In this document: piece after piece, positions 21,101 through 29,748 of the stretch
Numbering within the stretch: the stretch's first letter is position 1
Layout of the letters: the number at the start of each line of letters is the position of its first letter
Assembly (NCBI GenBank): GCA_039105265.1
Contig: JAPFFF010000014.1
Location: 1,922,001 to 1,986,000, forward strand
DNA: 64,000 nt
Origin: Tritrichomonas musculus
Taxonomy: Eukaryota; Parabasalia; Tritrichomonadida; Tritrichomonadidae
Direction: 5' to 3'
Position numbers and translations under genes: made by a program
The notes under the pieces: model-generated
What the model saw: only the letters and a program-made list of their open reading frames with translations
What the model was told of the DNA's origin: nothing
Databases searched by the model: none

Positions 21101-21898
21101 CATGAAATTGATTACAAATTGATCAAAGTTGACGCTTCTTCAGTTTATAATGTGGAAATCGTTTCTAATCAAGAAGTTGAATGTGATTGGAAAAGAGCAA
21201 GCCTCACTGGAATCTTTAGAAAAGTCTTCATTATTGATAATAGCAATTTGACATTGACAACTTTCATTGAACGGAATAAAGATGAAACAATCTTCTTTCC
21301 TTATCGAACAAAATTTGTCATTGCTTGCGAAAATGATCTTATTTACTGCCCAGACGACACAACAATTTGCATTAAATCGTTCATTAATAAAAATACAACT
21401 ACACTTTGGAAATCAGAGAGCAGAATTACTAAAATTGCGGCAAATTCTGATTTTAAAGTCTTGGCTTTCGTAACAATAGACAATATCTTGGCCGTTCATT
21501 CTATGAATAACGGATGCCAAGTAAACAGAGTCAATATTAATGATGACGTGAATTATTTGATCTTCACTAAGAAATGGTCTTTCTTAGTCACCTTCACTTA
21601 TAAGTCCATTGTCGTGCTGAATGTCGACGGAGAAGTTGTTAAAGTTTCTGATGATTTTAATGATAACGTGATCGTGGCAGAGACTTTCTCTTCCGTGAAT
21701 GGATTCGATTTCATCATCTACCAAAACGATAGAAATCAGGTCTTTTACTTCGAGGCGTTCTACCCTGACAGCAGGAAATTGTTGATCGAGGCGACTGCTG
21801 AGATAAAGAATATTTTCTATGATAAAATGAATGCGTGCGTGCTATCCATTTACGCTAATGGACTCGTGCAGCTGATACCTTTTTCTTTGCCTGAATGA
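15137..21898 (+). CDS. Giant BEACH-WD40 protein with a shortened BEACH domain
   Basis: A 2253-residue protein. Residues 1-800 and 1050-1650 are alpha-solenoid. Residues about 830-985 resemble the concanavalin A-like domain found in BEACH proteins. A PH-like domain (about 1690-1790) precedes the BEACH hallmark SNFDYLLLLNIFAGRSYNDL (about 1812-1831). A later segment, FIYQMRKLLEGKTASQQLPSF, matches the end of BEACH (family FIRxHREALESEYVSxxLHEW). Between the two, the central BEACH core (family HYGTHYSS and ELIPEFFYLPEF blocks) is absent, leaving about 135 residues where about 280 is usual. The C-terminal 280 residues look like WD40 blades. Family members act in lysosome-related organelle and vesicle traffic or autophagy. 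Base composition becomes visibly GC-richer toward the 3' end, which leads into the odd region downstream. Confidence 0.82.
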   Translation: MSMIKSLFSRESKPSEPAPFIDLLIYRSTFQSVSIEDPEGRLFEEIPCVDKGVLQKCKVDTNLLSKIKPPFKRNNLKEISDIASSSPPNEIGCCVILYNCLCWYYNSSDRQIDDFIMTIKALNLIHKCNSTISSIRNLIYIQFIKLATSPPPRFKITEEVYHYLEIHLIKNTSLDTSVFSLLIQLFRQIINTGKEEYIDEMYDTIINLLNVNQSFFDYNNISSFIPILNLSTLKKQTLNILAKLSNNSDSNPIKDAYNQLPITMNNVISKQQPTFEYIPIIDLNMKVEYIPPIIEGSEPDDFDFSSNFKPISYNILNDTYEILQLINENFQKTLFEIAECLSDSSKNAQKIFSTKSFNLINKMKGSKELYQSIGSFFYILRKIIDPDILKTMIPQISSSLIFSPEFTVFDKLPKAMNTLRNFFFSLIGTIYPSHVVLLLNSLSNSPLILTECFFRILNDINQFSKSLFTSKEMIQIITETGIKLQSIQSSTKVITSARTVYFSFVNELINSPQHSYNLLKSRCFCQNFLCYFQEPKLVSYMTDTIENAISIVPSDSCLKNCSAYITDLIIKSSQTENKEEIPDIIEPLSNCIANGIRSNPSVVLDFTNLIELFLNYAEAHKNSIILDNMLILLIFASISQSFEINISLYKKFSRCIKLIHNDEPSRKVEWQLFSALSGATADFPVFLIKNPSIIPLILTSFSSSSKIIQILSKFTKLCNYSEVNKRACHDGDLVFILSQLYISNTVHYSDYQFEFKITEEEREKYAYPLIQDISLSYSNSIIDDFYIHNLENPSIFNLVMRMIAQCETILTPQFPIGIMPKQFSVRGIYPEDLKEGFSIHLCLNIDLNSIDDPHKNVEIFRISDSNDCFLSIFVEDSMIMTKYEGNGSRTTVTLVKMPIANAYADYTFIYKYYENRIRISSFQNLSPLNDSDFIYFEFASGELTLSFGGCNYNYKSISQYGIVKNFALFPTTSISNADAVKRLYSIEKQAIFSSNHIKHPSTANEFTIKRSINKSVKNCPSNITVSVYDSVRKSPNLLETVLTSNYSNIIAEKFFIEGILGTLKLLFQNSKHVQIEFESSKFIHLYLMKHPKLISSRIYFELYDLFTEITNKDLKVIWFEHLIINVWLWSQSSYTDLIEILTHWGKTLVYSHKSLFEEKSYFSQLLTQFRLFFCYEDDCVKPFNVTHFDNSVIGDEKDKAQKLGVLRDLFLTFLSKASYLHMKMTDVEEFFGHLMSNPTKPTIIYLMQLFYSFCNHNVDTTDYFPNLLSLICTDNEINEGILIAIHYMFEGQLNSFQPLIIAFEKMKSISKSNKSQEESANSPPLTIDLFDKLCTRLHSFPNLLPLLCLFALEIHKEAELGKVLDDEKETISSIIVGNEFWYIWPVLLGFNTPESELQNACEFIVYALTCSETVLQDIPYTIIFINILMFATKETKFIQTLVDEFLAVRYTNEEIVKAAVEVCFYCCFFHFSGRSFHDFFLEECKNQGVDIKFTEKEHVGFLESVRDMEDLKKLATMSYTAINLNFELRIDLMKKWKDLSFAATAMRLLSTPTYKNETFILVFQYFTDPRLIQPESTLYSLQSQLETIIQGQFKNYSFLFISCFSSLIQRFFPNFFKFINKTTSLAKQVASKPKNEREELAVEKMREEIERSSNFNITIVRSNLIKPDSTCCLLFTPMKRRRKKIIKSFFNSSSIQLDDYYFEINCKRITASGNDRNTVLRCSPKYIVIGNKAFPSNQLSLVLSRKRNFRENSIELFMRSGDTFLLDFSPNDNGNVFKSLLKANYPNAVIQKGSSYSFFSTMCNYTDSWEKGMMSNFDYLLLLNIFAGRSYNDLTLCPILPLIAEIEDITKVNNISDKNVKVGLTLFYLMRSQKDQDFPNKIKDLEITEDDKKYYEFIYQMRKLLEGKTASQQLPSFIDNYFGIHLQPGLTSFPLFKKRHNGKQFFKAPQKHIKIKEQRFKLNVLYAKFIKAENSVYFAIIINQSSKPHEIDYKLIKVDASSVYNVEIVSNQEVECDWKRASLTGIFRKVFIIDNSNLTLTTFIERNKDETIFFPYRTKFVIACENDLIYCPDDTTICIKSFINKNTTTLWKSESRITKIAANSDFKVLAFVTIDNILAVHSMNNGCQVNRVNINDDVNYLIFTKKWSFLVTFTYKSIVVLNVDGEVVKVSDDFNDNVIVAETFSSVNGFDFIIYQNDRNQVFYFEAFYPDSRKLLIEATAEIKNIFYDKMNACVLSIYANGLVQLIPFSLPE

Positions 21899-23392
21899 GA
21901 AATATTTTTATTTTATTGTTTTATAAATAATTTATCTTATAGTTTTTTTTTTTTATTAATTTTTCATGAATGAAGACGGAAAAATAGGTGACAAATTGTC
22001 ATTGAATGGACCACAAGCGGGGAAGTTCACCCGCACACACTACTTGCTCATTTACAATGCGAAATGGAAAAGAAGAAAAAATGTGTCCGTCTCTTATTCA
22101 ACTGCAAACATCCAGCAAAGCTGAATCCAGCTGCACTCAGTCTTCCTCCTGGCACCGGAACGAAGGCAACTGGAGACTGGACACGGCCAATGAGAGGCTA
22201 TTTTCATGCCCGTTTCCAAGGCAGCCCAGCACTTCAACCGCTGCATTTATGGCGAGACAATCGATTCACGCCGGCTCGATTTCGTACAAGAAACGCATCA
22301 ACAGCTTCCAACGTCAGCTGCGTCTTCAACACGGGAGATTGAAAAACATCGTTGGTGAGACAATCAAAGGGAGCCAATCACTGTCGCACTACATCGTCGG
22401 CTAGCGATGACAGTAAGGACACGCATGGCAAAAGTTTTGGGGAGCAATTGAATGACCGCGCGATTCAACTTGTTTCCGATGTTTTTTTTTGATGAATTCA
22501 GCGTCAATTTTGAAATGAAAGAGAATCAATTCCTCGCACAACAATCAATGATGATGACGGCAATCTGAATCTCGTTTTGCCAGACGAAGAAGAAGAACGA
22601 GTCAGTCGAAGCTGCCATTGGCACAATGAAAGATGTGAGTCATTCAATTAAATGCCGATGCTTTTTGGAACTGAAACCTAAAAAAAAAAAATCAAACGAA
22701 GAGATAAAAATAAACAGCAAGTCTGAAATAGGTTCATCTTCATCGATTCATGCGAACCATGGCGATGTGAATTCATTGATTTTTAATCCAACCAATTTTT
22801 GCATGAATCCAAAAAAGATCACAAAGGACAGCTTCAGTTCATGGCAACTAAGAAAGACAACCCTTTCATTCCTATCATTTCTCACCATCTGGAGACACAA
22901 GCAAAGGAAACTTTGTCTGAAATAAGTATTTCAATGCGACCCAATCTGCAGAATTGACTCTCAATAAAGTAGGCTGTAAAGATGCAGACTTGTCATGTGC
23001 ATACATTTAAATCTATATGATACTTTTAATACCAAATATAATTGTTTTAAACCTGTTTTTTTTATAATATATATTTATAAATATGTTTCATTTATTATTG
23101 AGAGAAATGGATAATTTAAATAAGATTTAAATATGTAATATTAATTTTCTTTTTCATACCATAAAAATGTAATATAAATTTTCACAAATTGTGGAAGATT
23201 CTCGATTTTGAAAATTTGAATTATTATTTTTTGAGAGATATTTCAATTTTCTGAATTAGTAAATGTTTATCAACTAAATTTGAATAAAACCATAGAAATT
23301 CATGTTCAATTTAGATTTTGATTTTGAATGAATATCAAGCATGTTATCAATATTGAGAGGGATAGATATTTTAAGAAAAATCATATGATTTT
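21899..23392. other. Intergenic region with a GC-richer, gene-like but broken segment
   Basis: The part about 21967-22640 is visibly richer in G and C than any other intergenic DNA here. It carries overlapping open stretches in different plus-strand frames (one ATG-started stretch is 22006-22404, Ser/Arg-rich), none resembling a known protein. It could be a decayed gene, a noncoding RNA or foreign DNA. From about 22980 on the composition returns to the AT-rich background, with only promoter sequence before the gene at 23393. Confidence 0.4.
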
Positions 23393-25390
23393 ATGATGAA
23401 TTCCCCATCTATTGAAGAACAACCACCACCAAAACATGACCAAAGAAATGGTTTACCGCCACAAATACCAGGAAACCAACATCAAATTCCATTAAATTTG
23501 CAAAAAGCTTTTCCCAAATTTAATAAAGATCAGAAAAACTTCCCAAACGTTGATTCTAATTTTATATTTCAATCAGGTAATTTACCAAATAGCAGCACAG
23601 ATATGTGTTCAAACATGTCTTTTGCTAAGACAAACTCTTCAGAAATTACATTAAAACACCTTAAAAACGAGAGTGGCTTTATAAGGGACAATGGATCAAT
23701 TGCACAATTTAATACAAAACAAAAAGCAGCACAAGAGCAACAATATCCTCCGGAAATCGATATTGATTCCTATTTCGAAGATTTTTATAGGAGAGAGATT
23801 GAAGTTTCACAATCAGCAACCAAAGAAGAATGCATGTCAACTGTTGAACCATTTTCAATTGAAAACTACGCTGCCAGCAATTTTCGTATACAACCAGATG
23901 TAATAATCTTAAACAAACAAGGAATTAAAAAATTGACCACTTTTTCAGAGAAGCCGTTATATTATCCTCTTCTCAAAAAAGTTCCACTTAAAAAGAAAGC
24001 AATTGTTAAGAAACTAGCTTCATACATTCTCATTTACATTGGCGTTTTTCATGATCCAATCCAAGACATGTATTACAAAAACAAAAAAGACGAACAAATG
24101 AGATCTCTTCTTCTTGCCATCGTTTTCATGCTCCACAATGACGAAAGCCTCATTAATGAATGCTACATGCAAATAATGAAAGCGATGCGAGACATTCCAA
24201 CCGAAAAATCACTCGATCTTTGCTGGAATCTTTTTCTCACTGTTTCGTCACTCTTCAATGTTGTTGATTGGAGGGTGCAAAACGTTGTCAGATGGTTTTT
24301 AATCAATCGAATGTTTTCAGATGACAAGTACGGCCAACTCGCACGCTATTCATTCATTCGTTTCCATGACAGACTCGTTTTTAGTAGAAGCTTTGACATA
24401 AGAACGACAAAAACAGAAATACTAGCAATTCCAGATGGTGTTCAAAACGGAAAGAAGACATTTAGATGCTCTTTATATGTTCAAATGTGGAATCAAAGGA
24501 AAAGATATCCAAAGCTTCCAATACCAATGGCTCTTTATCTCATTATTAAGAATCTCATTAAGAATGGAGCAGCGTTAACAAAGAAGCCTTTTCCATATTT
24601 GAGAACTCTCCTTTTGTTCACAAAGTTTAAGAATGCCAACCTTCAAAGCAGCAGCATTGAGAACATCAACGTTGATGGTTACGTGAAAGAAAATGAAGAA
24701 GAAGAGGAAGAAGCGAATGAAGATGAAGATGAAATAAAACTCGATGATATAATTAAAGCATCTAATCAAATGTTCAACGAAAATGAATCACACACAACTA
24801 CAGCCGAAGAGGAAGACCATGTCGATGATATTGAGTTTGAATCAATGGACGAAAGCTGGGATGAAACTGAAAATAGTGAAAATAGACCTCCAGTAAAGAA
24901 CTGTGACATGAGACTTTTAAAGAAGTGGAGTGAAGCTTTGTATGATAATGAAGAAGTGATCGCTGATGGCGAGGTTGAGGATTTAATGGGATTTTTACTC
25001 ACTTGGTTGTTGAATCTCGTTGATCCTATCGTTCCAAAAAGTATGTCAAAATATTTTATTGACACTTTCGACAACGAATCACCAAAATCAAAAGATTACA
25101 AAGATTTTGTAGATAATCTTCCGCTCCTTCATAAAAATACACTCAAATACATCGTTGGATTCTTAAGAGAAATTTCTAAGAACCAAAATTTTACCAGAGA
25201 ATCAAATGAAACAATCGCTGAAAGTCTTGGAGCTTACTTCGTTAGCACTACTTTCGCAACTGTCGATCCTTTCACAAGGAAAAAGATGATCGCAATCGCA
25301 CCACGTTTCCTTCTTTATTGTCTTGACAATATTGATGTAACAGACGTTTATCCATTGAACCCCGCTTACTTAGTTCGAAATGAAGAGTGA
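23393..25390 (+). CDS. MyTH4-RhoGAP domain protein lacking the arginine finger
   Basis: A 665-residue protein. Residues 1-170 are Gln/Asn/Pro-rich and disordered. A MyTH4 domain follows (about 195-335): PLKKKAIVKKLASYILIYIG, then INECYMQIMKAMRDIPTEKS, the counterpart of EIYCQLIKQTTNNPN. A RhoGAP-like domain begins near 365 (RYPKLPIPMALYLIIKNLI). Its second half (about 515-655) is convincing, with LTWLLNLVDPIVPKSM and NKxTLxYIVGFLREI-type helices and an ETIAESLGAYFVS segment. The two halves are split by a strongly acidic insert (about 422-500). MyTH4-RhoGAP order is that of ARHGAP39/Vilse. The GIFRxxG loop that carries the catalytic arginine is replaced by GAALTKKPFPYLR, so GAP activity is doubtful. 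It may bind Rac/Rho without hydrolysing GTP. An Inr-like TCATATG lies just before the start. Confidence 0.75.
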   Translation: MMNSPSIEEQPPPKHDQRNGLPPQIPGNQHQIPLNLQKAFPKFNKDQKNFPNVDSNFIFQSGNLPNSSTDMCSNMSFAKTNSSEITLKHLKNESGFIRDNGSIAQFNTKQKAAQEQQYPPEIDIDSYFEDFYRREIEVSQSATKEECMSTVEPFSIENYAASNFRIQPDVIILNKQGIKKLTTFSEKPLYYPLLKKVPLKKKAIVKKLASYILIYIGVFHDPIQDMYYKNKKDEQMRSLLLAIVFMLHNDESLINECYMQIMKAMRDIPTEKSLDLCWNLFLTVSSLFNVVDWRVQNVVRWFLINRMFSDDKYGQLARYSFIRFHDRLVFSRSFDIRTTKTEILAIPDGVQNGKKTFRCSLYVQMWNQRKRYPKLPIPMALYLIIKNLIKNGAALTKKPFPYLRTLLLFTKFKNANLQSSSIENINVDGYVKENEEEEEEANEDEDEIKLDDIIKASNQMFNENESHTTTAEEEDHVDDIEFESMDESWDETENSENRPPVKNCDMRLLKKWSEALYDNEEVIADGEVEDLMGFLLTWLLNLVDPIVPKSMSKYFIDTFDNESPKSKDYKDFVDNLPLLHKNTLKYIVGFLREISKNQNFTRESNETIAESLGAYFVSTTFATVDPFTRKKMIAIAPRFLLYCLDNIDVTDVYPLNPAYLVRNEE

Positions 25391-25922
25391 TTTATTTATT
25401 TATTTAAATATAATTTATTCTTAATATTTTGATTCCTTTCAATGAAAATTGATAGAGCAAATTCATTTTGAATATTTTTTTTTTTTTTCTAAATCAATTA
25501 GTAATACTATAATTTTTACAGTTTTGCTTTTTCATAATTATTTCTATACAATATCAATCCTTTTAATTCATCAAAAACTCTGGTATTTTTAAATAAGGAT
25601 AAATTAATGACACATAATCCCATACTATAATTAATCACATATAAATACCATTTTTAGTACTTTTGAGATCGATTGAATACCATATCTATGTTAAAAAAAA
25701 TTGAATATAATTAAAAATATTATTTATCTAGTTTTTCCAATATTTCTTAATATAATCAAATAAAAAAATTACCTATAAAACAGTTTTAATTTAAATTTTC
25801 AGTAAATGACATTTTAGAAAAAATATATATATAATATAAATAAAATAATAGAAAGCAAAATAAATGCATTCCGTTTCTCTTCAAATATACAATTAAGAAT
25901 CACTTTCCAGATGATTAACTTT
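25391..25922. other. Intergenic, convergent 3' ends
   Basis: AT-rich spacer between two convergent genes. No gene, RNA or notable repeat is visible. Confidence 0.6.
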
Positions 25923-27191
25923 TCAAGAAATAGGAATGGAGATAGTAAATCTTCCCTTTTTCATAACTTGAATCGATTTCCTATTAGAATTAGTAGAATG
26001 AATTGCTGAATGAGATCTTGATTTTGCTATTGATGGAGTTGAAGAATCGAGTTGACTTGAATTTAAAGTATCATTTGAATTATCATCACTGTGCACGCCA
26101 GGATTATTACGTCCTTCTTCTAGTTCACCATCTAATCCACAAAAATTAAAGTTAATTTTAGCTTTATTTTCAATCCTCATATTCTCAATTTGATTTTTGT
26201 TGTCATCGTTATTTAATGAAAAACGGAGGTAAAGCTGTGGTAATTGCATCACCATATTAGCATATATATAATCTACTCCTTTCGCTTGAATTATGAATTT
26301 ATGATTTAAAAGCTCAGAAGCTGATGGCCTTTTCTTTGGATCCTTTTGCAAACACATATAAATAAAATTGCGAAATGAAGATGAAAAATTGAAATTGGCT
26401 GAGGAATCAATTGAATACGATTTTCTAATTTTTGGATTATTTTTAGATAAGTTTGAAGTCTTAATAGGAGATGACGAAACCTTTTGAAGGGGTAATGATG
26501 GTGGTGGATTATCAATAATTGATTTAATTTGGTAAAGATTCTCGTTATCAGAATATGGTGCTTTACCAATTGCGAGTTCATAAGCAATGATACCTAGACT
26601 CCAAATATCGACACTTTGATGGTAACTACTGTTATCAACAATTAATTCAGGAGCTGTGTAACATGATGATTCAATTGATGAATTTCGAGAGTTTTGCAAT
26701 TTCCCATCTTGTATAAGAGATCGTGCACGCCAAAAGCCACCAATTTGAATATTTCCATTTTGTCCAACAAATATATTTCGAGTTTCAAGTGACCTGTGAA
26801 TATGATATGAATTATGAAAAGAAACCAGAAATATTAAGATTTCACGAAGTATCGATGAAATTAAGAGTTCATCATTAATTCCATTTGGATATTGAAATTT
26901 AAGAATATCAAGAAGAGGACCATGATTGGCGTATTCAGTAAAAATATACAAGATATTTTTATCAATTGCTGATCCATAATATTTTATCATATTTGGAAAT
27001 GACATTTCTGACCAAAATCCCATTTCTCCTTTCAAGAAATTCATTGATAAAGGATGATTATCAAGATCAATCTTTTTAATAGAAACAACCTCATTATTAT
27101 TGACACATCTTGCTGCATATGTAGTAGAGTAGCTTGTACGTCCAATTTCCCTTATTATTTCATATTGAGATAGATCAACAGTGAAGTTCAT
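25923..27191 (-). CDS. STE20/STRAD-like pseudokinase with C-terminal RFxI motif
   Basis: A 422-residue protein-kinase-fold protein, kinase domain about 10-310. The VAIK lysine is kept (SIKK, Lys39). The glycine loop is degenerate (IGRTSYSTTY), the catalytic HRD is HRS (132-134, Ser in place of Asp), and the DFG is GFW (152-154). APE (APEL, 180-183) and the DxWSxG helix (DIWSLG) are intact, so the fold is complete but phosphotransfer is unlikely. HRS at this position is also a hallmark of STRAD, the STE20-family pseudokinase that activates LKB1 by binding. A Ser-rich tail ends with KKGRFTIS, an RFx[V/I] motif of the type bound by SPAK/OSR1 CCT domains. A scaffold or allosteric role in a STE20 pathway is inferred. 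Confidence 0.82.
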   Translation of the reverse strand: MNFTVDLSQYEIIREIGRTSYSTTYAARCVNNNEVVSIKKIDLDNHPLSMNFLKGEMGFWSEMSFPNMIKYYGSAIDKNILYIFTEYANHGPLLDILKFQYPNGINDELLISSILREILIFLVSFHNSYHIHRSLETRNIFVGQNGNIQIGGFWRARSLIQDGKLQNSRNSSIESSCYTAPELIVDNSSYHQSVDIWSLGIIAYELAIGKAPYSDNENLYQIKSIIDNPPPSLPLQKVSSSPIKTSNLSKNNPKIRKSYSIDSSANFNFSSSFRNFIYMCLQKDPKKRPSASELLNHKFIIQAKGVDYIYANMVMQLPQLYLRFSLNNDDNKNQIENMRIENKAKINFNFCGLDGELEEGRNNPGVHSDDNSNDTLNSSQLDSSTPSIAKSRSHSAIHSTNSNRKSIQVMKKGRFTISIPIS

Positions 27192-27891
27192 CTTGCAAAA
27201 TAGTGTTATAAAAAAAAATTCTATTGATTAAATTAATTTCTATCACATCAATTGAAAGAAATTATTTTTGGGTTTAATCTTAATTAATGTATTTATACAT
27301 AAAATTATGGATGAAGAGAACAATATGATGATTAGTGTGGTTGATATATTACCAACGTCATAAGAAATAATCATCGTTCCACATTGAATTTTCAATAACC
27401 ATCAATTTATCAAATAATTTTGATATATTCAAATTATAAATATTTAATTGAATTTTTTCAAAAATGATTGGCCATTCTTATCAAGTCTAACTTTTTCAAA
27501 ATCTTATCCATAATAGTTTTTCTTTCACAAATTTCTATAATTTTATAACTATGAATAATAAAAGATTAATAAAAAGGATCAGAATCAATAACACATTTTA
27601 TATTATGCACCAAATACATAAAATTATACAATTTTTGATTGTTATTAAATAATTTTAAGTGTCTGAAATAGTAATATTGGTCTCAAAATAAATAATACTA
27701 ATCACATGAAATCAGAACATGCATTTTCATTATATTTATTCTACAATTATAAAGATGACATTTAATTTTAGGTAAATTGTAAATCAAATAAAACGGATTT
27801 TGAATATGAATCAAGAACTGATGATTTTACTTAATGTTTATATTTATTAAATATTCAGAAAATACAATAATTTAAAAATGTGATTATTATT
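27192..27891. other. Intergenic
   Basis: Promoter region of the pseudokinase gene and 3' region of the actin-related gene, both on the minus strand. AT-rich, with no gene-like feature seen. Confidence 0.6.
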
Positions 27892-28974
27892 CTACATAAA
27901 CGACTTTTGGCGAAATATTTTCTCCCCATTAGTTTCCCAATCAGCTTTTTTAATCTGGAATTGTTCAAAAACAGGTGTAGATGCAAAAATGGATGCACCA
28001 ACCCAGGCTCCATTCTTTCTTTCAGGAGCAGCAATAACTTTTGCAAGAGATTGTGTAGCATCACTAACATCATGCTCCACCCTTTCTGCCATTCCTGGAA
28101 ACATTGTTGATCCGCCACTTATAACAACATTATTTAACAAATCTTTTCTTAGGTATTTGTCGCATCTGCTAATTGAGGTAGAAAGAGCTTTACTAATACC
28201 CATCATTTTTCCTCCGTTAACAGATGGATCGAATAATACTTCTGCTGCAAGATGCTTTTCTGGACCTATCATTAAACGATTTCCACTTGGCGGTTCATAA
28301 GGAGTAGGCTCTGGTTCTGGTTGGTCAGGAGTACTTTGTACATAACATAATTGCTCTTTAACTTCTCTAACAGCATTATTGTCATTTTCTGTCATTCCAA
28401 TTTTTTTAAGTAAAATTTTGAGGTAAGCATCAACATCACAACCACCGAGATCACTTGTAATTCGAGCATGCTCTAATCCAAAACTTTCGAATATTGGAAC
28501 AACATTTGTTACGCCATATCCACATTCGGCAACAATTCCTGTTACGCGTCCTGTTGATAAAAGTGATAAAGTAGCTGAGCTGATAAAAGAAATTGAAGGT
28601 GATCTTATTGATTCGAGAAACTCTTCTGTTAATTTCTCAAGTTGCTTTGTATCGACACCAGATGGGCGTGAAATAAGAACATTATTATTTTCTCCCTTTA
28701 AATCTAGCGTTTGATATATATAACTGATAATTGAACTCATATTTTGCCAGTTTTTAACAACTGATCGCTCTATTGGATATGTTGGAATGACCTCTGGATT
28801 CGCTTGAGCTGCCTCTCCAATAAGGATGTCTGAGCCTCCTGATGCAGACTTAATATGACGGTGAGGTTTTCCAACAACGGTTGGGAATATAAGAGATGGA
28901 GCATCGTTTCCAGCAAATCCTGCTTTCACAAAACCTGAACCAAAATCGATTACAAGGATGGGATCAGAAATCAT
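27892..28974 (-). CDS. Divergent actin-related protein
   Basis: A 360-residue actin-fold protein (actin is about 375). The phosphate-1 loop is clear near the N-terminus (LVIDFGSGFVKAGFAGNDAP), as are the phosphate-2 region (GRVTGIVAECGYGVTN) and the adenosine motif with VVISGGSTMFPGMAER. Two positions important for ATP hydrolysis in actin differ: the Gln137 equivalent is Ser (SSATLSLLSTG, actin IQAVLSLYASG), and the Asp154 equivalent is Glu. The subdomain-2/4 region is shortened, and a Pro/Glu-rich loop (PDQPEPEPTPYEPP) replaces the usual sequence near 215-230. The C-terminus keeps a hydrophobic helix and ends in SFM, not KCF. I cannot place it in a numbered ARP class; it is closest in feel to actin and ARP1. 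AACGGTT lies about 30 bases upstream of the start. Confidence 0.85.
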   Translation of the reverse strand: MISDPILVIDFGSGFVKAGFAGNDAPSLIFPTVVGKPHRHIKSASGGSDILIGEAAQANPEVIPTYPIERSVVKNWQNMSSIISYIYQTLDLKGENNNVLISRPSGVDTKQLEKLTEEFLESIRSPSISFISSATLSLLSTGRVTGIVAECGYGVTNVVPIFESFGLEHARITSDLGGCDVDAYLKILLKKIGMTENDNNAVREVKEQLCYVQSTPDQPEPEPTPYEPPSGNRLMIGPEKHLAAEVLFDPSVNGGKMMGISKALSTSISRCDKYLRKDLLNNVVISGGSTMFPGMAERVEHDVSDATQSLAKVIAAPERKNGAWVGASIFASTPVFEQFQIKKADWETNGEKIFRQKSFM

Positions 28975-29748
28975 TTATAATCTCGTTACGTTTGTTAATT
29001 CTAACGGTTTTTTGAAATTGTTTGTTTATGGACTAAATGCAAATATACCTTTGCAAAATATACCTTTTTATAAAACATATTAAAGCAATTCTTATCAATT
29101 TATCAAAAATTTGATTATTCGCTTATGATACATGTTTTCTTGAAATACTTATGCATAAGGAGGCAGATCTATTTTGAAAGCCAAAATTATTCTAGTAAAT
29201 AAATTAAACATCTTTATTAAACCTTTAATAAACAAATTTAGCAGTTTAACTTGTATTTTCTTAACAGTGGAGTGTAATACTTAATGAAAAAGCAAACAGA
29301 TTAAGCATTTTTATTATGGAACTAATGAACTAATGTTTTAACTCATAAATATATTTCAAATGGAGGAATCTTTATCTTCATTCTTAGTTTTTGCAATTAT
29401 TCAAAAAACAATTATCTTTTGCTTTCTTTTTTTAATGATAAAATCGTGATGAATGCATTTTTAAAGGAATAAAGCACCTATGAGACAGATATGGTTTTTT
29501 TTCCTTGAGGAAAAAAGATAAATTTTATTATACTTTTTATTATTGATTATTATACTTAATATTTATCACATTGTACTTACTTGTTGATGCATTTTTATAA
29601 ATTTTATGCAAGAAAATTATGCCCTTTTATATATATTTTTATATTTTTAAAAATGAAGCGATCAAACTTTTTCAAAAAAAAATTTGAATTTTAAATAATC
29701 GTGATATGACGTTTATAAATATTAAAATACAAAATAATTTTATAAATA
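28975..29748. other. Divergent intergenic region
   Basis: Shared upstream region of the actin-related gene (minus) and the acidic protein gene (plus). AT-rich; a GACGTTTATAAA stretch lies about 40 bases before the plus-strand start. No gene in it. Confidence 0.55.
29003..29009 (+). promoter_or_regulatory. AACGGTT motif upstream of the actin-related gene
   Basis: AACGGTT on the strand opposite the gene, 29 bases from its start codon. One of several near-start copies of this Myb-like motif in the window. Confidence 0.4.
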
